DNA from: Macrolepiota albuminosa
Taxonomy: Eukaryota; Basidiomycota; Agaricomycetes; Agaricales; Agaricaceae
Direction: 5' to 3'
Assembly: GCA_027475525.1 (NCBI GenBank)
Contig: JAMWFC010000122.1
Span: 124,001 to 188,000 of the forward strand
DNA: 64,000 bases
Made by a program: the position numbers and the translations under genes. Below, piece after piece: positions 34,489 to 45,233 of the stretch (position 1 is the stretch's first letter; each line of letters begins with the position of its first letter). Under the pieces are notes generated by a model that was given only the letters and a program-made list of their open reading frames with translations, did not search any database and was not told the origin of the DNA.

Positions 34489-35007
34489 GTATCAGGAGAC
34501 TCTTCATTTCTTCCTTCTTTCACTTCTTATTTCTTCACTCTCCTTTCATTCATTTCCTTATTTTATCTATCATTCTCTCATTTTGTTGTTTCTATTCTCT
34601 CAACACTATCTGTTGGTATTATTCTTAGCCTTTGAGGTGCTCTGGTTCCTTATCTATTATTCAGACAAGTGTGGGCCCTTCAGCACCACTTCCAGACTGC
34701 TTATATAAGCCAGAGTTTGCCTTTCTGACTTTCAAAGTCTGGAGTTTTCCTGCCTTGTTTACACAGTTGTTTGGTTAGTCAATTTTCAAGTTTTTAAGGT
34801 TTTGTTGTACTGTACAGTTGTTTTCCATGCTTCAGAAGCTCCAGAAGCATCCAACCTGGCATAGGGAATCCCTAGACTTGTTCTTTTTAGATCTCCCTCT
34901 GCCAGATGAGTAGTGATTATGATATTCTCAGTACAAACTCTAATACACTTTGGATCTCCCTCTGCTAGCTGTGTGACTGAGCCACAGCTTCTGGAGATTG
35001 CCCTTAC
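34489..35007 (-). repeat. LTR-A copy
   Basis: On the plus strand it runs from TGTATCAGGAGAC to CCCTTACA. It belongs to the subfamily with the extra segment CTTTCTGACTTTCAAAGTC after the palindromic TATA, like 37420-37943. No target duplication is seen, so the first bases may have changed or the ends recombined. Confidence 0.75.
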
Positions 35008-35372
35008 ACTGTAGGGGGTTCTGCAGATTGAAGTGGAGTGGGAAATTGCAATGGAAGTTTGGCTCAGGAGGGGCCAGGGCAGTCGTGGAGAGTGGGGCCA
35101 GGGTCATCACAGGTATGGGGCATTGTTTGTTGTCACCTCAAATGAGCTTGTAAATGTAGCACAGCATGTTGTTTGTACTGAGGGTGTCAGCCCAGGGTTT
35201 TCCAGAGGTTGCTGGTGGCAGAGGTCAGGCATTGTCTATTTGCAGGAGTGGTTCCAGGGGTCTCTAAGGCTGTCCCCAGGTTTCAAAGGTGCTAGGAACA
35301 GAGTTAGCTCTATGGCAAGCTGACAGACCTACCATGTGGACAGCAGGCTGATCAAATAGCCTGCCCATTGAG

Positions 35373-36030
35373 TTGAGGGATTGCAGTATGGCTGATTTGT
35401 TCCTCTGTGACCTAGGACCCTCAGCCAGCTGGGCCCCTCTGTCCAACTTAGCCATGGCTCGACCTGTGGAGGTCCCCTCATACCAGAGCATCTCTGAGGG
35501 TCTACTAGAGACCCCACCCATTGCCAATAGGCCTCACCCAATCTCCCTGAGTGAAGGACCCTTTGCTTTCACCTCCTACTATGGTTACCAATACCCTGCC
35601 CCCCAACCTTGCAGACCTCCCACTACTAGCCTCAATACTACCTGGCTGCTGCCCCACCCACACAGACCTCTCCATTGCCAATGGGACAACAATGCTTCAA
35701 GGAGTACAAGCACCAATGTGACAAGGTGCTCTGTTTTCTCAGGATCTTACCAGAGAACTTTGCACAATGGACAAGGGTGTTACTCACAGAATTTGGACAT
35801 GATGACTTCAAAGGCACTCTGGAGGACTGGGCACACTGCCTGGTCAAATTTAGGGAACAACTTGCTCAGAGAGAACTCTCAGAACAGGCCATGGTAAAGT
35901 ACAGTCACAACACAATTCTCCACAAAGAATTGCAGCAACTGCTTGACAAAGTCCATGCATCCTCCTCCTCTTGACCCCTCAATGACTGCATGGACTCTGG
36001 CTGCTCAATCCACATCTGACAGGAACTCCC
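35373..36030 (+). pseudogene. unrecognised retroelement-like gag/protease remnant
   Basis: One frame from about 35391 (MADLFLCDLGPSASW) passes through a Pro-rich stretch. A second from 35675 reads WTRVLLTEFGHDDFKGTLED, then KFREQLAQRELSEQAMVKYS, and ends at 35974; after its stop it continues with DCMDSGCSIHI. Asp-Ser-Gly-Cys-Ser-x-His is the usual start of a copia protease, and the helical stretch before it would be Gag. Frames are broken and the similarity short, so I keep this as a probable copia remnant only. Confidence 0.4.
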
Positions 36031-36286
36031 AGAGCTGACCCCAGCATCCTCTGCAGTCCTGACTCCAGAGCAGCAACAATGGAAAGAAGACAGAACACCT
36101 CAGAGGCCTAGTGATGGTAGAGGCATTGGTGTTCATATGGGAGAGATGGATAGACAGGGTGGGAGGTCTGTGTGGAGTAGTGGTTGGGTACCAGACATCT
36201 ATAAAGGTTGGTCTGGTAGCCTGTGGGGTAGTAGGTGTAAGTATATGTAGCCATCAAGAATGGTGTAAGGAGTAGTCTTGATATTA

Positions 36287-36790
36287 TGTCAGGTTCTGCT
36301 GAGTCGGGGGCTTTTTGGAAAAGAAATGCCCTTACAAAGCAGACTTGATCTATATGTACTTGGGTCTCTGAAACTCTGGACCATGTTCCAGGGTTCAAGA
36401 TGCAAACAGGGGATTCCCGGAGTAAGGGACTTAGTCTAAGGATCGGGAGAAGTCAAAGAGATGATGGGGTTAAGGTCAAGTTGAGAACCAGGGGTTTTAA
36501 GACAAGACCAGGATTAATAAACTTTAAGTCACAAAGTGTGTACCACTCTCAAAAGCACATGAGTAAGTTAAGTGTGCTAGTCAAAGCATGCCAGTCAGTG
36601 CATATCAGTCAGTTAAAGGGCACACAAACAATCAATGTAATATCAAGACTAGGGTACTACAAGTGAATAGCTACTCCTTAAGTATGTGTGGGGGTTGCTC
36701 CAGGTTCCTGAGAGGTTCTAGGGTGTCTGGAGCAGTTCTGGGAATTAATAGGTGGTGGTGGGCAGAAGGGAAACTGTATACTGGAGATTG
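36287..36790 (-). repeat. LTR-B copy 2, inverted
   Basis: Inverted relative to 14725-15235, beginning TGTCAGG. Most of the 500 bp can be matched, with many transitions. It breaks into repeat R at its inner end. Confidence 0.6.
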
Positions 36791-36799
36791 CATGTGGGG

Positions 36800-37060
36800 T
36801 GCATGATCAATAGGCATGGAAAGGGGGCCGTGATATGGGATGCATGATAGCCAGGGTGATTGGCATGATCCAATCATTAGTGGTCGTGCCAGCAGGTAGT
36901 TCTGGGATCCATGATGTGGAACTGTCAGGAGGCACTGTGTGATGGTGAGGTTTGATGTGCATGATGCCAGCATTGGCAGTTGTGTCGTGGGGACAGCGAG
37001 GAGGTCCTGGATGGGGTTCCAGGGATGTCCTGGAGTGGTTTTGGGTGGGAGGGGTTGTGG
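36800..37060 (-). repeat. dispersed repeat R, copy 2
   Basis: It matches 13735-13990 in the same direction (GCATGATAGCCAGGGTGAT, GAGGTCCTGGATGGG-like). Next to it is LTR-B in the opposite orientation from copy 1, so the two repeats were rearranged or form an element with inverted ends. Confidence 0.55.
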
Positions 37061-37381
37061 CAGTTTTCAGGAGTTCAACCACCTTATCCTCTGCTTCTGG
37101 GAGCCCTGAGAATGCCTTTATAAAGATCTGGAAGTTGGGCACTGTCAGGGAACTTCTTTTTCTGGCACTCTCTTGACACTTCCTAGCCTCTTTGGCAACT
37201 TTCTAGCAGTCCCAGGATTTCTCCATGCTCTCCTGGAGGTTCTCAGAACCCCTTCAACTCTGTCCAGAGTAAGTTTTACATACTGTACAGTAGTTTCCAT
37301 GCCACTACCATTAGTTATTCTCCTTATTGTATAGTAGCCTGTCTTCAGATTTTCCTCTGTCAATTGTATGATTAGCTGCAA
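37061..37381. other. no recognisable gene
   Basis: Nothing is recognised in this stretch. A short minus-strand frame (37381-37145) shows no domain. Confidence 0.35.
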
Positions 37382-37419
37382 TGTAAAGGTAATCTCTGGA
37401 GGCTATGGCTCAGTCATAT

Positions 37420-37943
37420 TGTCAGGAGACTCCTTATTTCTTCCTTCTTTCACTCCTTATCTCTTTACTCTCCTTTTATTTATTCTCTTATTTCTTCTGT
37501 CATTCTCTCATTTTACTGTTTCTATTCTTTCAACATTATTTGTTAGTACTATTCTCAGCCCTTGAGGTGCTCTGGTTCTTTAGCTACCATTCAGACAAGT
37601 GTGGGCCCTTCAGCACCGCTTCCAGACTGCTTATATAAGCCGGAGTTTGCCTTTCTGACTTCCAAAGTCCGGAGTTTTCCTGCTTTGTTTGTATAGTTGT
37701 TTATTTAGGCAGTTTTCAAGTTTTTAAGGTTTTGTTGTACTGCACAGTTGTTTTCCATGCTTTATAGGCCCCAAAAGCATCCAGCCTGGCATAGGAAATC
37801 CCTAGACTTGTTCTCTTTGGATCTCCCTCTGCCAGGTGAGTAGTTATCATAATATTGTCAGTATATATTCTAATACACTTTGGATCTTTCTCTGCCAGCT
37901 GTGTGACTGGCTCGAGCCATAGCCTCCAGAGGTTGCCCTTACA
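37420..37943 (-). repeat. solo LTR-A with target duplication CATAT
   Basis: TGTCAGGAGACTCC to GCCCTTACA on the plus strand, 524 bp, flanked by CATAT at 37415-37419 and 37944-37948. The matching duplication shows an insertion reduced to one LTR by LTR-LTR recombination. It sits inside another LTR-A of opposite direction. Confidence 0.9.
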
Positions 37944-38334
37944 CATATAACTAGTATAAAGAGAACACTTGTTGTTTGTAAAAGCAGTTGGACATTGCTA
38001 GACAGCTTACAATAAGTTTAGCGTATAGGCCAGAAGATTTCTGCTTTGTTTAGCCTGAAGATATTCTATCTACAGGCTGCCTTTATATACTACATTAGTG
38101 GCTGGGCTATTACTAATACAGCTTAACTAATCAGGCCCCAGTATATAATGGTGTATGACTAATAATAATTGATGCTGAGTAAGATCTATGCATATAACTC
38201 ATCAAGGCTGACTACTAGAAGATAAAAGGGGATAGGATAGGCTGAGCAGTCATCTGGACATGCTAAGAGTGGGCATGTCATTTGACTAAGCTTGAAATAG
38301 GGTTGGACACAGTCCAGAAACCAGTCTTCTGACA
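37944..38334. other. unidentified insert within the G2 LTR
   Basis: AT-rich, no ORF. TGTTTGTAAAAG...CTTCTGACA could be another short LTR, but I find no second copy. Confidence 0.3.
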
Positions 38335-39503
38335 GCTAGCAGAGGGAAATCCAAAGTATATACTAACAATATCATGATAACTACTCACTAAGCAGAGAAA
38401 GATCCAAAGAGAACAAGTCTAGAGATTCTCTATGCCAGGATTCATGCTTCTGGGGCCTCTGAAGCATGGGAAACAACTATATAGGACAACAAAAGCTTAA
38501 AAAACTTGAAAATTACACAAACAAGGCAGGAAATATAACCAATTGACCTAGAGCCTTTGCTTTAAGTCTAAACTATTGAATACCTATGCAATCCAGAGCT
38601 GCTGCTCTGGATTTAAAATCTACTCATTAAACAACTTCACTGTTGTTCAATTATTATTTTTTACTATAGACATAACCTTGCACTAATATATAGCCACTTA
38701 CTTATGTAATGTACAATATACAAATGTCTATGCTACCTTACATAAGGTAGCTTTTTTATTACACATCTCATAAAACTGAATTGATTCTGCTGTGTAACTA
38801 TAAGCTTTTAACATTGTTTCACTTTTTTTGAACCTTTCAGGTTCAATTCTATTCTATGAGAAGAATTGTAATGCTAGACTCAGAGTCTAGAATCTAAGAA
38901 GTCTGAGCATCAAACTTTGTTTGATGTGTTGCAGCAAGCACCTGACACATTGATAAGAATGTCAACTAATCAACAGTCCAAATTTGACCATGAAGATGAG
39001 ACCATTGTGCAGTTGTTCATATATCCAATGGCCATGTCAGCAGACCCAGCACAATCACAGAGCCCCCAGTAGCAGCAGCAATAGAGGGTACTCTACAGCA
39101 GCTGCAAGGAAGGCTGAGTAGTATGCAGTAGACCAAGCAATGGCCAGCCCAAGCAGTGGCTAAGGTGAACTTGTACCTCCTGAGGACACATTGAAATATA
39201 TTGTATTTTATGTTCGTATTCTGGAGCTCAAGGTTCAGGCATACTTGTAAAAGAAAATGTGTCAAGGCTCAATGGCCTCGACACTAGATAGAGCAAATCT
39301 TATTCCATTGATTTCTGCAAGGGCAAGACTTTCTTCCTGTTTAGAGGAAGCTATGAGTAACATTTATGCTCTCTAGCAACCACAGAAGACTGAAGAACAG
39401 TTTGTAGCAAGGTTTCTTGCAGCACAAAGAAAAGAAGCATTTTGAGGTCACACTGGACAACCTCAGTCTACAGTAGAGTCTACTGCTACCATGCTGCAAG
39501 CAG

Positions 39504-40851
39504 TGTAGTACTTGGGGTGCAAGTATTATTATAGTTCTGGGGCTTTCTTGCAGTCTTAGAAAGCTGCCTCTGATTCACACTGATACTTGACAATGAAGTT
39601 GATGTATTGAAGGTTTGAGTTCCCAGAATATTAAATATCCTGAAATGCATATTGTTGTTGGGCAGGTATCTGAGGATGGCACCTTGTTGCAAAGGTCAGC
39701 ACATCAACTTCTCTTGCTAATATTGCACAAGTAAGCAACTATAGTGTGTCAGGACAAAGGATGACATGGTATGTGATCCATGCCAGCTCATTTGCAAACA
39801 AACATGCAGCCTGACAATTGTCAAAAAGACCACCAAGCCTGGCAAGAAGAGAAAGGGGAAAAAAACCACTGGCAAAGAAGTCAGTGATAATTATTGAAAG
39901 TGATGATGGTATGAAAGTCTTTTTCTGCTCAAATAGCTAACTAATAGTTAGTATTATCAAAATTGTTTGTCTATCCATCAAAGCCATCAACCTTCAACCA
40001 CCTAATGAATCCTCTTCTAGTGTAGGGCAAGAGCAAGAAGCAAGTAATAGAGTCTGATCATAGCAAGGCCATTGTGGCTGGTGTGATGGCAAGGGTAGAT
40101 AGCTATTTGGACAGGATCAAGAATGGATTCCAGAAAGCTTTGCAAAATGTTCAAGTGCAGGTGTAAAGAGTCTTAACAAACTCTAGCCTAAGTAATTCAC
40201 TCTATAGAAACCACCAAGCCTTTGCCTATCAATTGCCTAATTATTCTTGACTCTACTTGGACTATTTATACACTTTTTATAGTGCACAGACTACTAAATA
40301 CACATGACTCTTTGTTGTAGACTCCTCAGTATCAATAACATATTTGTTAGTCCAGTTTACCTTTTTGGATGCATGTTTTGGTGCCACCATTCAGTTTTTT
40401 GTTCTACTATTTATCTTTATTATTCTTGGTTGCCACTTCTCTATTTGTCTCTGCTCCTTTTAGCATAATTCCATTCATAAATCCTTCTTTCTCCTTTTAG
40501 TTCTTCTTTGCATTTCATGCTTCTTTTGACATCTTTTCATTCTCTTTTCCTCTTTCAGTCATGCCAAATTAGTCATTGTTAGATCAGATCTTGCTTCTTT
40601 GATTTAAATTATTACAATTTAATCTTATTTTGCTTTATCTGCCAGCTCCATGCTTCTCCTATTGAATTGATAGCTTGAGCTGGTTTCTGCCCTTTTATTC
40701 TGTACTTTCTGTATATTTATTAGGGTGTTTTTGGAGATACAATTGGTTGAGACTGCTACCAGGAGGCTTACAGTTTTCAGCCTTATAATTAAATGTTTAT
40801 TTTGACTTCTGATGCATGTTGTGTCTCTAACTGCTAGTACAGCATTGTATT
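39504..40851 (-). repeat. LTR-C inserted in G2, target duplication AGCAG
   Basis: TGTAGTACTTGG to GCATTGTATT, flanked by AGCAG at 39499-39503 and 40852-40856. Removing it rejoins G2 gag in line with G1. It is 1348 bp against 860 bp for the copy at 46933-47792; the extra part is about 39700-40185. That insert has no match elsewhere here and includes coding-like stretches (KAIVAGVMARVDSYLDRIKN, and a Cys/Lys-rich PCQLICKQTCSLT followed by a basic run). Confidence 0.75.
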
Positions 40852-41125
40852 AGCAGCTTCAGTGGATTCTGAGAAGGAGGAAATCACTTTAGCACAGGTT
40901 AAAAATGAGTTGGAGGAGAGACTGCCACTGAGTCACCATTCTGATGGCAGCTTCCTTTGCTGATTGTGTTGCATATCAGCAAATGAAGAATTAAGACCTG
41001 AACTGTCAGAGTCATATCTTAATAGACAATCAAAATATCTTATCTAAGGAGAGAACACCTGTCAATGCTGTGTGAGAGCAGTATATAAGACGTGCAGTTT
41101 GGAGCAAGCAAGAGTGGGATGACAT

Positions 41126-41279
41126 GACTCCACACTCAGCCAAACAAGCTGAAAATGATGGTAGTAGGCAGTTACCACCTCACTGGAACATCATAACTCT
41201 AAGACTCCACACTCAGCCAAACAAGCTGAAAATGATGGTAGTAGGCAGTTACCACCTCACTGGAACATCATAACTCTAA
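41126..41279 (+). repeat. perfect 77-bp tandem duplication 4 (G2 gag)
   Basis: 41126-41202 equals 41203-41279. The unit starts GACTCCACAC. G1 has it once. Confidence 0.98.
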
Positions 41280-42945
41280 TATATGATGTAGGTCAATAAT
41301 CTATGAGCATTTTTGACTATTCCACCAGCAGCCAGGATTGACTGAGGCAATGAAGATGTGAAGAAGTGGACTCAGGTAATGAACCTGATATAGACAATAA
41401 TAAGGTTGAGCACCTTGATGTTCAGGATGCAGAGATGGAGAAGGTCTCTGAGGAGAAGGACAACTTGGCAATGAGTGTGTCAAGGTTGACATCTATAACA
41501 TTTATGACAAAAACTATTATGCTCAAGAGTCTGATACCAAGTTACACTTTTGCAAAGCACCAGAGAAGCTAGCTAGACCTGTATTAAGTAGAAAGGACAA
41601 GGAGTGCCTTGTATCATATGTGGAGGTCAATGGGCACAAAGCTTGGACCTTGTAAGATTTGGGGAACATGACAACAGGTATCACTCTCTAGTTCTTCCAG
41701 ACATACAATATTTATGTAAGTGCACTGAAGGAGCTATTGCTTCTTTAGTTGGGAACTGCAGGCAGTCATGCTACTGTTCAATTTGAAACACAAGCATTTA
41801 TTGCCTGTGCAAAGACTAAGAGCTGGATATCTTGATGTAGCAAATTTTGACTGCTATAATATGATCATTGGGACACTATACATGCAGAAGCACAATATTA
41901 TTCTTGATTTCAAGGATAATCAGATTGTGGTAGATGGCAAGACCATCTCAGCAGTGCAGGTGTTCCTAGATAATGGGGATGGAAGACTTCATTGCTACAG
42001 AGCCATGGAGAAAAAGCTGCTAGTGCAATGAAAATAACTAGACAGTAGAAAAAGAGTGCACAGTGAAAGAGGAAGTTGAAAAAATGCAAGCTTGGGCAAG
42101 CTTGCTGAATGACAGTCCTGCATTGATAGTGTTGGAAGGAGAGGCAGAAAAGTATGAGCATACTCTGAAAAGGGGGAAGAAACTCAAAAAGATACTCAAA
42201 GTACAGGTAGAGCAGCCACTGGAACAAGAGTATTGAGGATAGCAAGCCTTAGAAAGTAGTGGAATGTCAGCCAACATTATCAAAAGTCAAGGTTGAGAAT
42301 TTTATAACAGACAAAGAGAAAAGAGCAGCAATGACATGGTTGTTGATGACAAAGAGATTGATTTGGGATCAACCTATACTGCACTCATTGTTTGAATGGG
42401 TATTCAATTCACATATGCCTCCAGAATGGAACAAACTAGTGGTGTTCATGTATGTGTGAAATGGATTGCACTAGAGCATAAAAGGAGAACAATATCATCA
42501 GGCAACTGATAATGAAGTGTCTCAGCCAAACAAGATACTCTTTGATGAAGTATCAGTAATGGCAAGAAGGCAGAAGCAGCTGCTTCCAGCTTGACTTTAC
42601 CACACATTAGAGGAGAGTAAGCTGAGGATTGCAGCTTTCAGGGAAAAGTACACATATCTGAGGTCAAGAGTAGAGGTGACACCATCCCCATAGACCAACA
42701 CAAGACAAGGGAAAGAGTAAGGCTGAGAGGCTTATATTGGAAGATATCTCTGCTCTACAACAGCAGTGGCAGGAAGAATTCACAGATATTCTCAATAATA
42801 CTAAGAAGGAACTGCCTCCTTAGCAGGAGGTAAATTATAAAATCAACTTTATTAATGAGAATAAGTTGTACAGACACCACTTGCTAAGATGTCTGATGGT
42901 ATTGTAGCAGCAGCTGTGAGACAAGACCAACTAGTACTTGAAGGC

Positions 42946-43695
42946 TGTCAGGGGACTCCTCATTTCTTCCTTTTCTCACTCCTTATCTCTTCACTCTCCT
43001 TCCATTCATTCTCTTATTTCTTCTGACATTATTTCATTTCACTGTTTCTATTCTTTCAACACTATCTGTTAGTACTACTCTCAGCCCTTGAGATGCTCTG
43101 GTTCTTTAGCCACCATTCAGACAAGTGTGGGCCCACTCAGCACCGCTTCCAGACCGCTTATATAAGCCAGAGTTTGCCAGAGTTTGCCCCTTATTTGTAC
43201 AAGTGTTTGTGTAGGCAATTTTTGAGTTTTTAAGGTTTTGTTGTACTGTATAGTTGTTTCCCATGCTTCAGAGGCCCCAGAAGCATCCAACCTGGCATAG
43301 GGAATCCCTAGACTTGTTCTCTTTGGATCTCCCTCTGCCAGGTGAGTAGCTACCTTGATATTGTCAGTATATATTCTAAGACACTTTGGATCTCCCTCTG
43401 CCAGCTGTGTGACTGAGCCATGTCGGAAAAATCCCAGATGCCTTATCAGGACAAAAACCAAATTAGGTCAAATAAGGTCAGATCAGAGTGTGGAGCTACC
43501 TTGATTGGGCCTGATTACACAAAAAACTAATTTGATCAGACCTGATATGGTCTAATAAGGGCATCTGATCTTGTAACGCTTGTCTGATCAGGACTAATTA
43601 TTGGGTCTGTCAAAAGTAACGTGATCACAGCTAATTTCATCTGATGCGGCTCTCAGGATTTTTCCGACACACGGCCTCTAGAGGTTGCCCTTACA
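42946..43695 (-). repeat. solo LTR-A with target duplication AAGGC
   Basis: TGTCAGGGGACTCC to GCCCTTACA, flanked by AAGGC at 42941-42945 and 43696-43700, inside the RT region of G2. Its 750 bp include a 249-bp element (43421-43669). Without that it matches 3230-3637 closely, making it one of the younger copies. Confidence 0.93.
43421..43669. mobile_element. 249-bp MITE inside the solo LTR-A
   Basis: Ends are inverted repeats: TGTCGGAAAAATCC at the left and GGATTTTTCCGACA at the right (14 bp perfect). CA at 43419-43420 and 43670-43671 suggests a 2-bp target duplication; other LTR-A copies read GAGCCACAG across the site, with no insert. No ORF; the interior repeats versions of TGATCAGRCCTRAT. 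A non-autonomous DNA transposon moved by a transposase in trans; its superfamily cannot be fixed from this one copy. Confidence 0.88.
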
Positions 43696-44436
43696 AAGGC
43701 TCAATAGTGGGGGCTAGACCAGCCTCCCAGGTGGTACCTCTACTGTGTATTCCAAAGAAGAACAGGACCTTGAGAATAGTGTTGGATGCTCACCAATACA
43801 ATGATAATATGATGAAAGATGTAACTCCCTTATCAGACAAGGAAGTGATCCAAGAGGATGTTGCATGCATAAAGTTTAGGTCAAAGATTGACCTGATGAA
43901 TGCATATGAACAAGTATGGAACTGGAAGAGCAATATCCACAAGACTGTGTTCTCATCAATTATAGAAACATATGTCAGCAAAATTATGCAGATTGGAAAC
44001 TGCAATGCCCTGACCACATTTCAGAACTTGATGACCTCTATCTATATTTTAAAATGTAATTGGGCAGTTTGTGCACATATACCTAAACAACATCTGTGTC
44101 TATTCAGATACTATCAAGGACCACAAACAGCATCTTTGAGTAATCTTTGAATGTTTGAAGTTGAACTTGCTGTATCTTAAATGGAAGAAGTGTGAGCTCT
44201 ATTCTAAGACAATTGATTGCCTCAGACATAAAATCAATAGTCAGAATATTCACACTGATTAGGACAAATTGGATCATATACAGGAGTAGAGAGTGTCTTG
44301 AATGTATAATGATGTTCACAGATTTATAGGCCTTGTGAACTATATAAACAATTGTTTGCCTGATATTACAGCCTATATGGGCCCACTAATGTCCATTATA
44401 CAGAATAGGGCACCATTCATATGGCAACCCATTCAA

Positions 44437-44641
44437 CTCAAAAAACTGCTCCAATATTTGGCCTTTTTAGAAAGATTCACATGGTGTGCAACAATTACCT
44501 AAGCAAAAAATTGTAGAACATCACATGACATACAACTGCATCCTGGATTCATAATAATGTATAGATCATGTGATTTGGACAAGAACTTGCTGATTAATAA
44601 ATCAAACAAAATATTCAATCCTTGGGGCAGTTTTTTGACTC
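44437..44641. mobile_element. 205-bp element with inverted ends, copy 1
   Basis: It starts CTCAAAAAACTGC and ends GCAGTTTTTTGACTC, inverted versions of each other. A second copy of the same 205-bp length is at 57670-57874, and that one adjoins a Tc1/mariner transposase pseudogene. Here it cuts off the G2 RT after APFIWQPIQ. Probably a Tc1-related MITE. Confidence 0.65.
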
Positions 44642-44836
44642 ACTTTAATTGTCATATTTTCTCAATACTTTTCAGTAGTAGAAGATGGAAACACCTTGTG
44701 GGAAGTATAAACAATGTCATGTGACCTTGTTTATACTAATTTGACATGTTCAACTTCAATCAATCATCTTCTTGACACTCTACCACCATTATGTGACCTG
44801 TTTCTGCTGCCAATTGCTCTTCTGTTGCTTCTCTCC
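44642..44836 (+). pseudogene. Tc1/mariner N-terminal fragment
   Basis: CTACCACCATTATGTGACCT and the following TTTCTGCTGCCAATTGCTCT match, inverted, the N-terminal part of the transposase at 59090-59150 (reading SAANCSSVASLL here, SAANHSSVTSLL there). The fragment stops where the copia F2 LTR begins. Confidence 0.6.
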
Positions 44837-45122
44837 TGTTACGCTAGGTTTATCTGATATTATTCAGCTTATTACATGATCACATAGTTTACAAACACAA
44901 ACACGTTGACGTGGCAATTATCACCTCAGTTGTTCCTTTTGTCTATGACAGACACTGAGGTAGTAAGTGCTTACATTACTAGCTACCTTAATGTGGTTTT
45001 CCTTACATCATACACGTAGTTTGTTACTGCTGTAAAGGTATGATATATAGTTGTTTCTTTCATCCAAGACAGACACTAAGGTGTTTGTTACTGCTATAAA
45101 GACTCTCAGTTCTGGTCTGGCA
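44837..45122 (+). repeat. 5' LTR of copia F2
   Basis: TGTTACGC to GTCTGGCA, 286 bp. It holds the hairpin ACCTCAGT / ACTGAGGT (44923-44961) and a decayed second copy near 45050-45080, the same double arrangement as in the F1 LTR (2948-3228). Confidence 0.75.
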
Positions 45123-45233
45123 AGTTATGGATATCCTTTCTGAGATTGCTAGTACCGTCTGAGCTGCTAAAAGCAACTCTTCCTTCCACTGTTTTGTGTA
45201 TTCACATTGCATTGGGTTTCTCTTCTTTTTAAC

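Larger units (their letters stand above)
37382..38540 (+). repeat. 5' LTR (LTR-A) of gypsy G2, interrupted
   Basis: The outer end TGTAAAGGTAATCTCTGGAG (37382-37419) and the rest (38335-38540, AGCAGAGGGAAATCCAAAG to AACAAGGCAGGAAATA) are two parts of one LTR-A in the orientation of G2. Between them lie a solo LTR-A (37420-37943) and about 390 bp of unrelated sequence (37944-38334). The inner end of the LTR is lost before the palindromic TATA. Confidence 0.6.
38541..44436 (+). pseudogene. gypsy G2 remains (leader, gag, protease, RT)
   Basis: Order and similarity follow G1: leader (38555-38960), gag start MSTNQQSKFDHEDET (38959), gag middle (40857-41290), protease C-terminal part VANFDCYNMIIGTLYMQKHN (41839-42030), linker (42050-42945), and RT from RPASQVVPLLCIPKK through KFRSKIDLMNAYEQVW to QRFIGLVNYI-like MYNDVHRFIGLVNYINNCLP (43720-44436). 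The RT active-site region is broken. Compared with G1, about 1.3 kb of gag is deleted near 41290. Two later insertions split it: LTR-C at 39504-40851 and solo LTR-A at 42946-43695. A 77-bp tandem duplication lies at 41126-41279. Completely inactive. Confidence 0.82.

Noticed and set aside
35373..35897. An intact 174-residue protein on the plus strand
   Set aside because: The frame changes composition abruptly and overlaps a better frame (35675-35974) that leads into a protease-like motif; it is kept only as a remnant.
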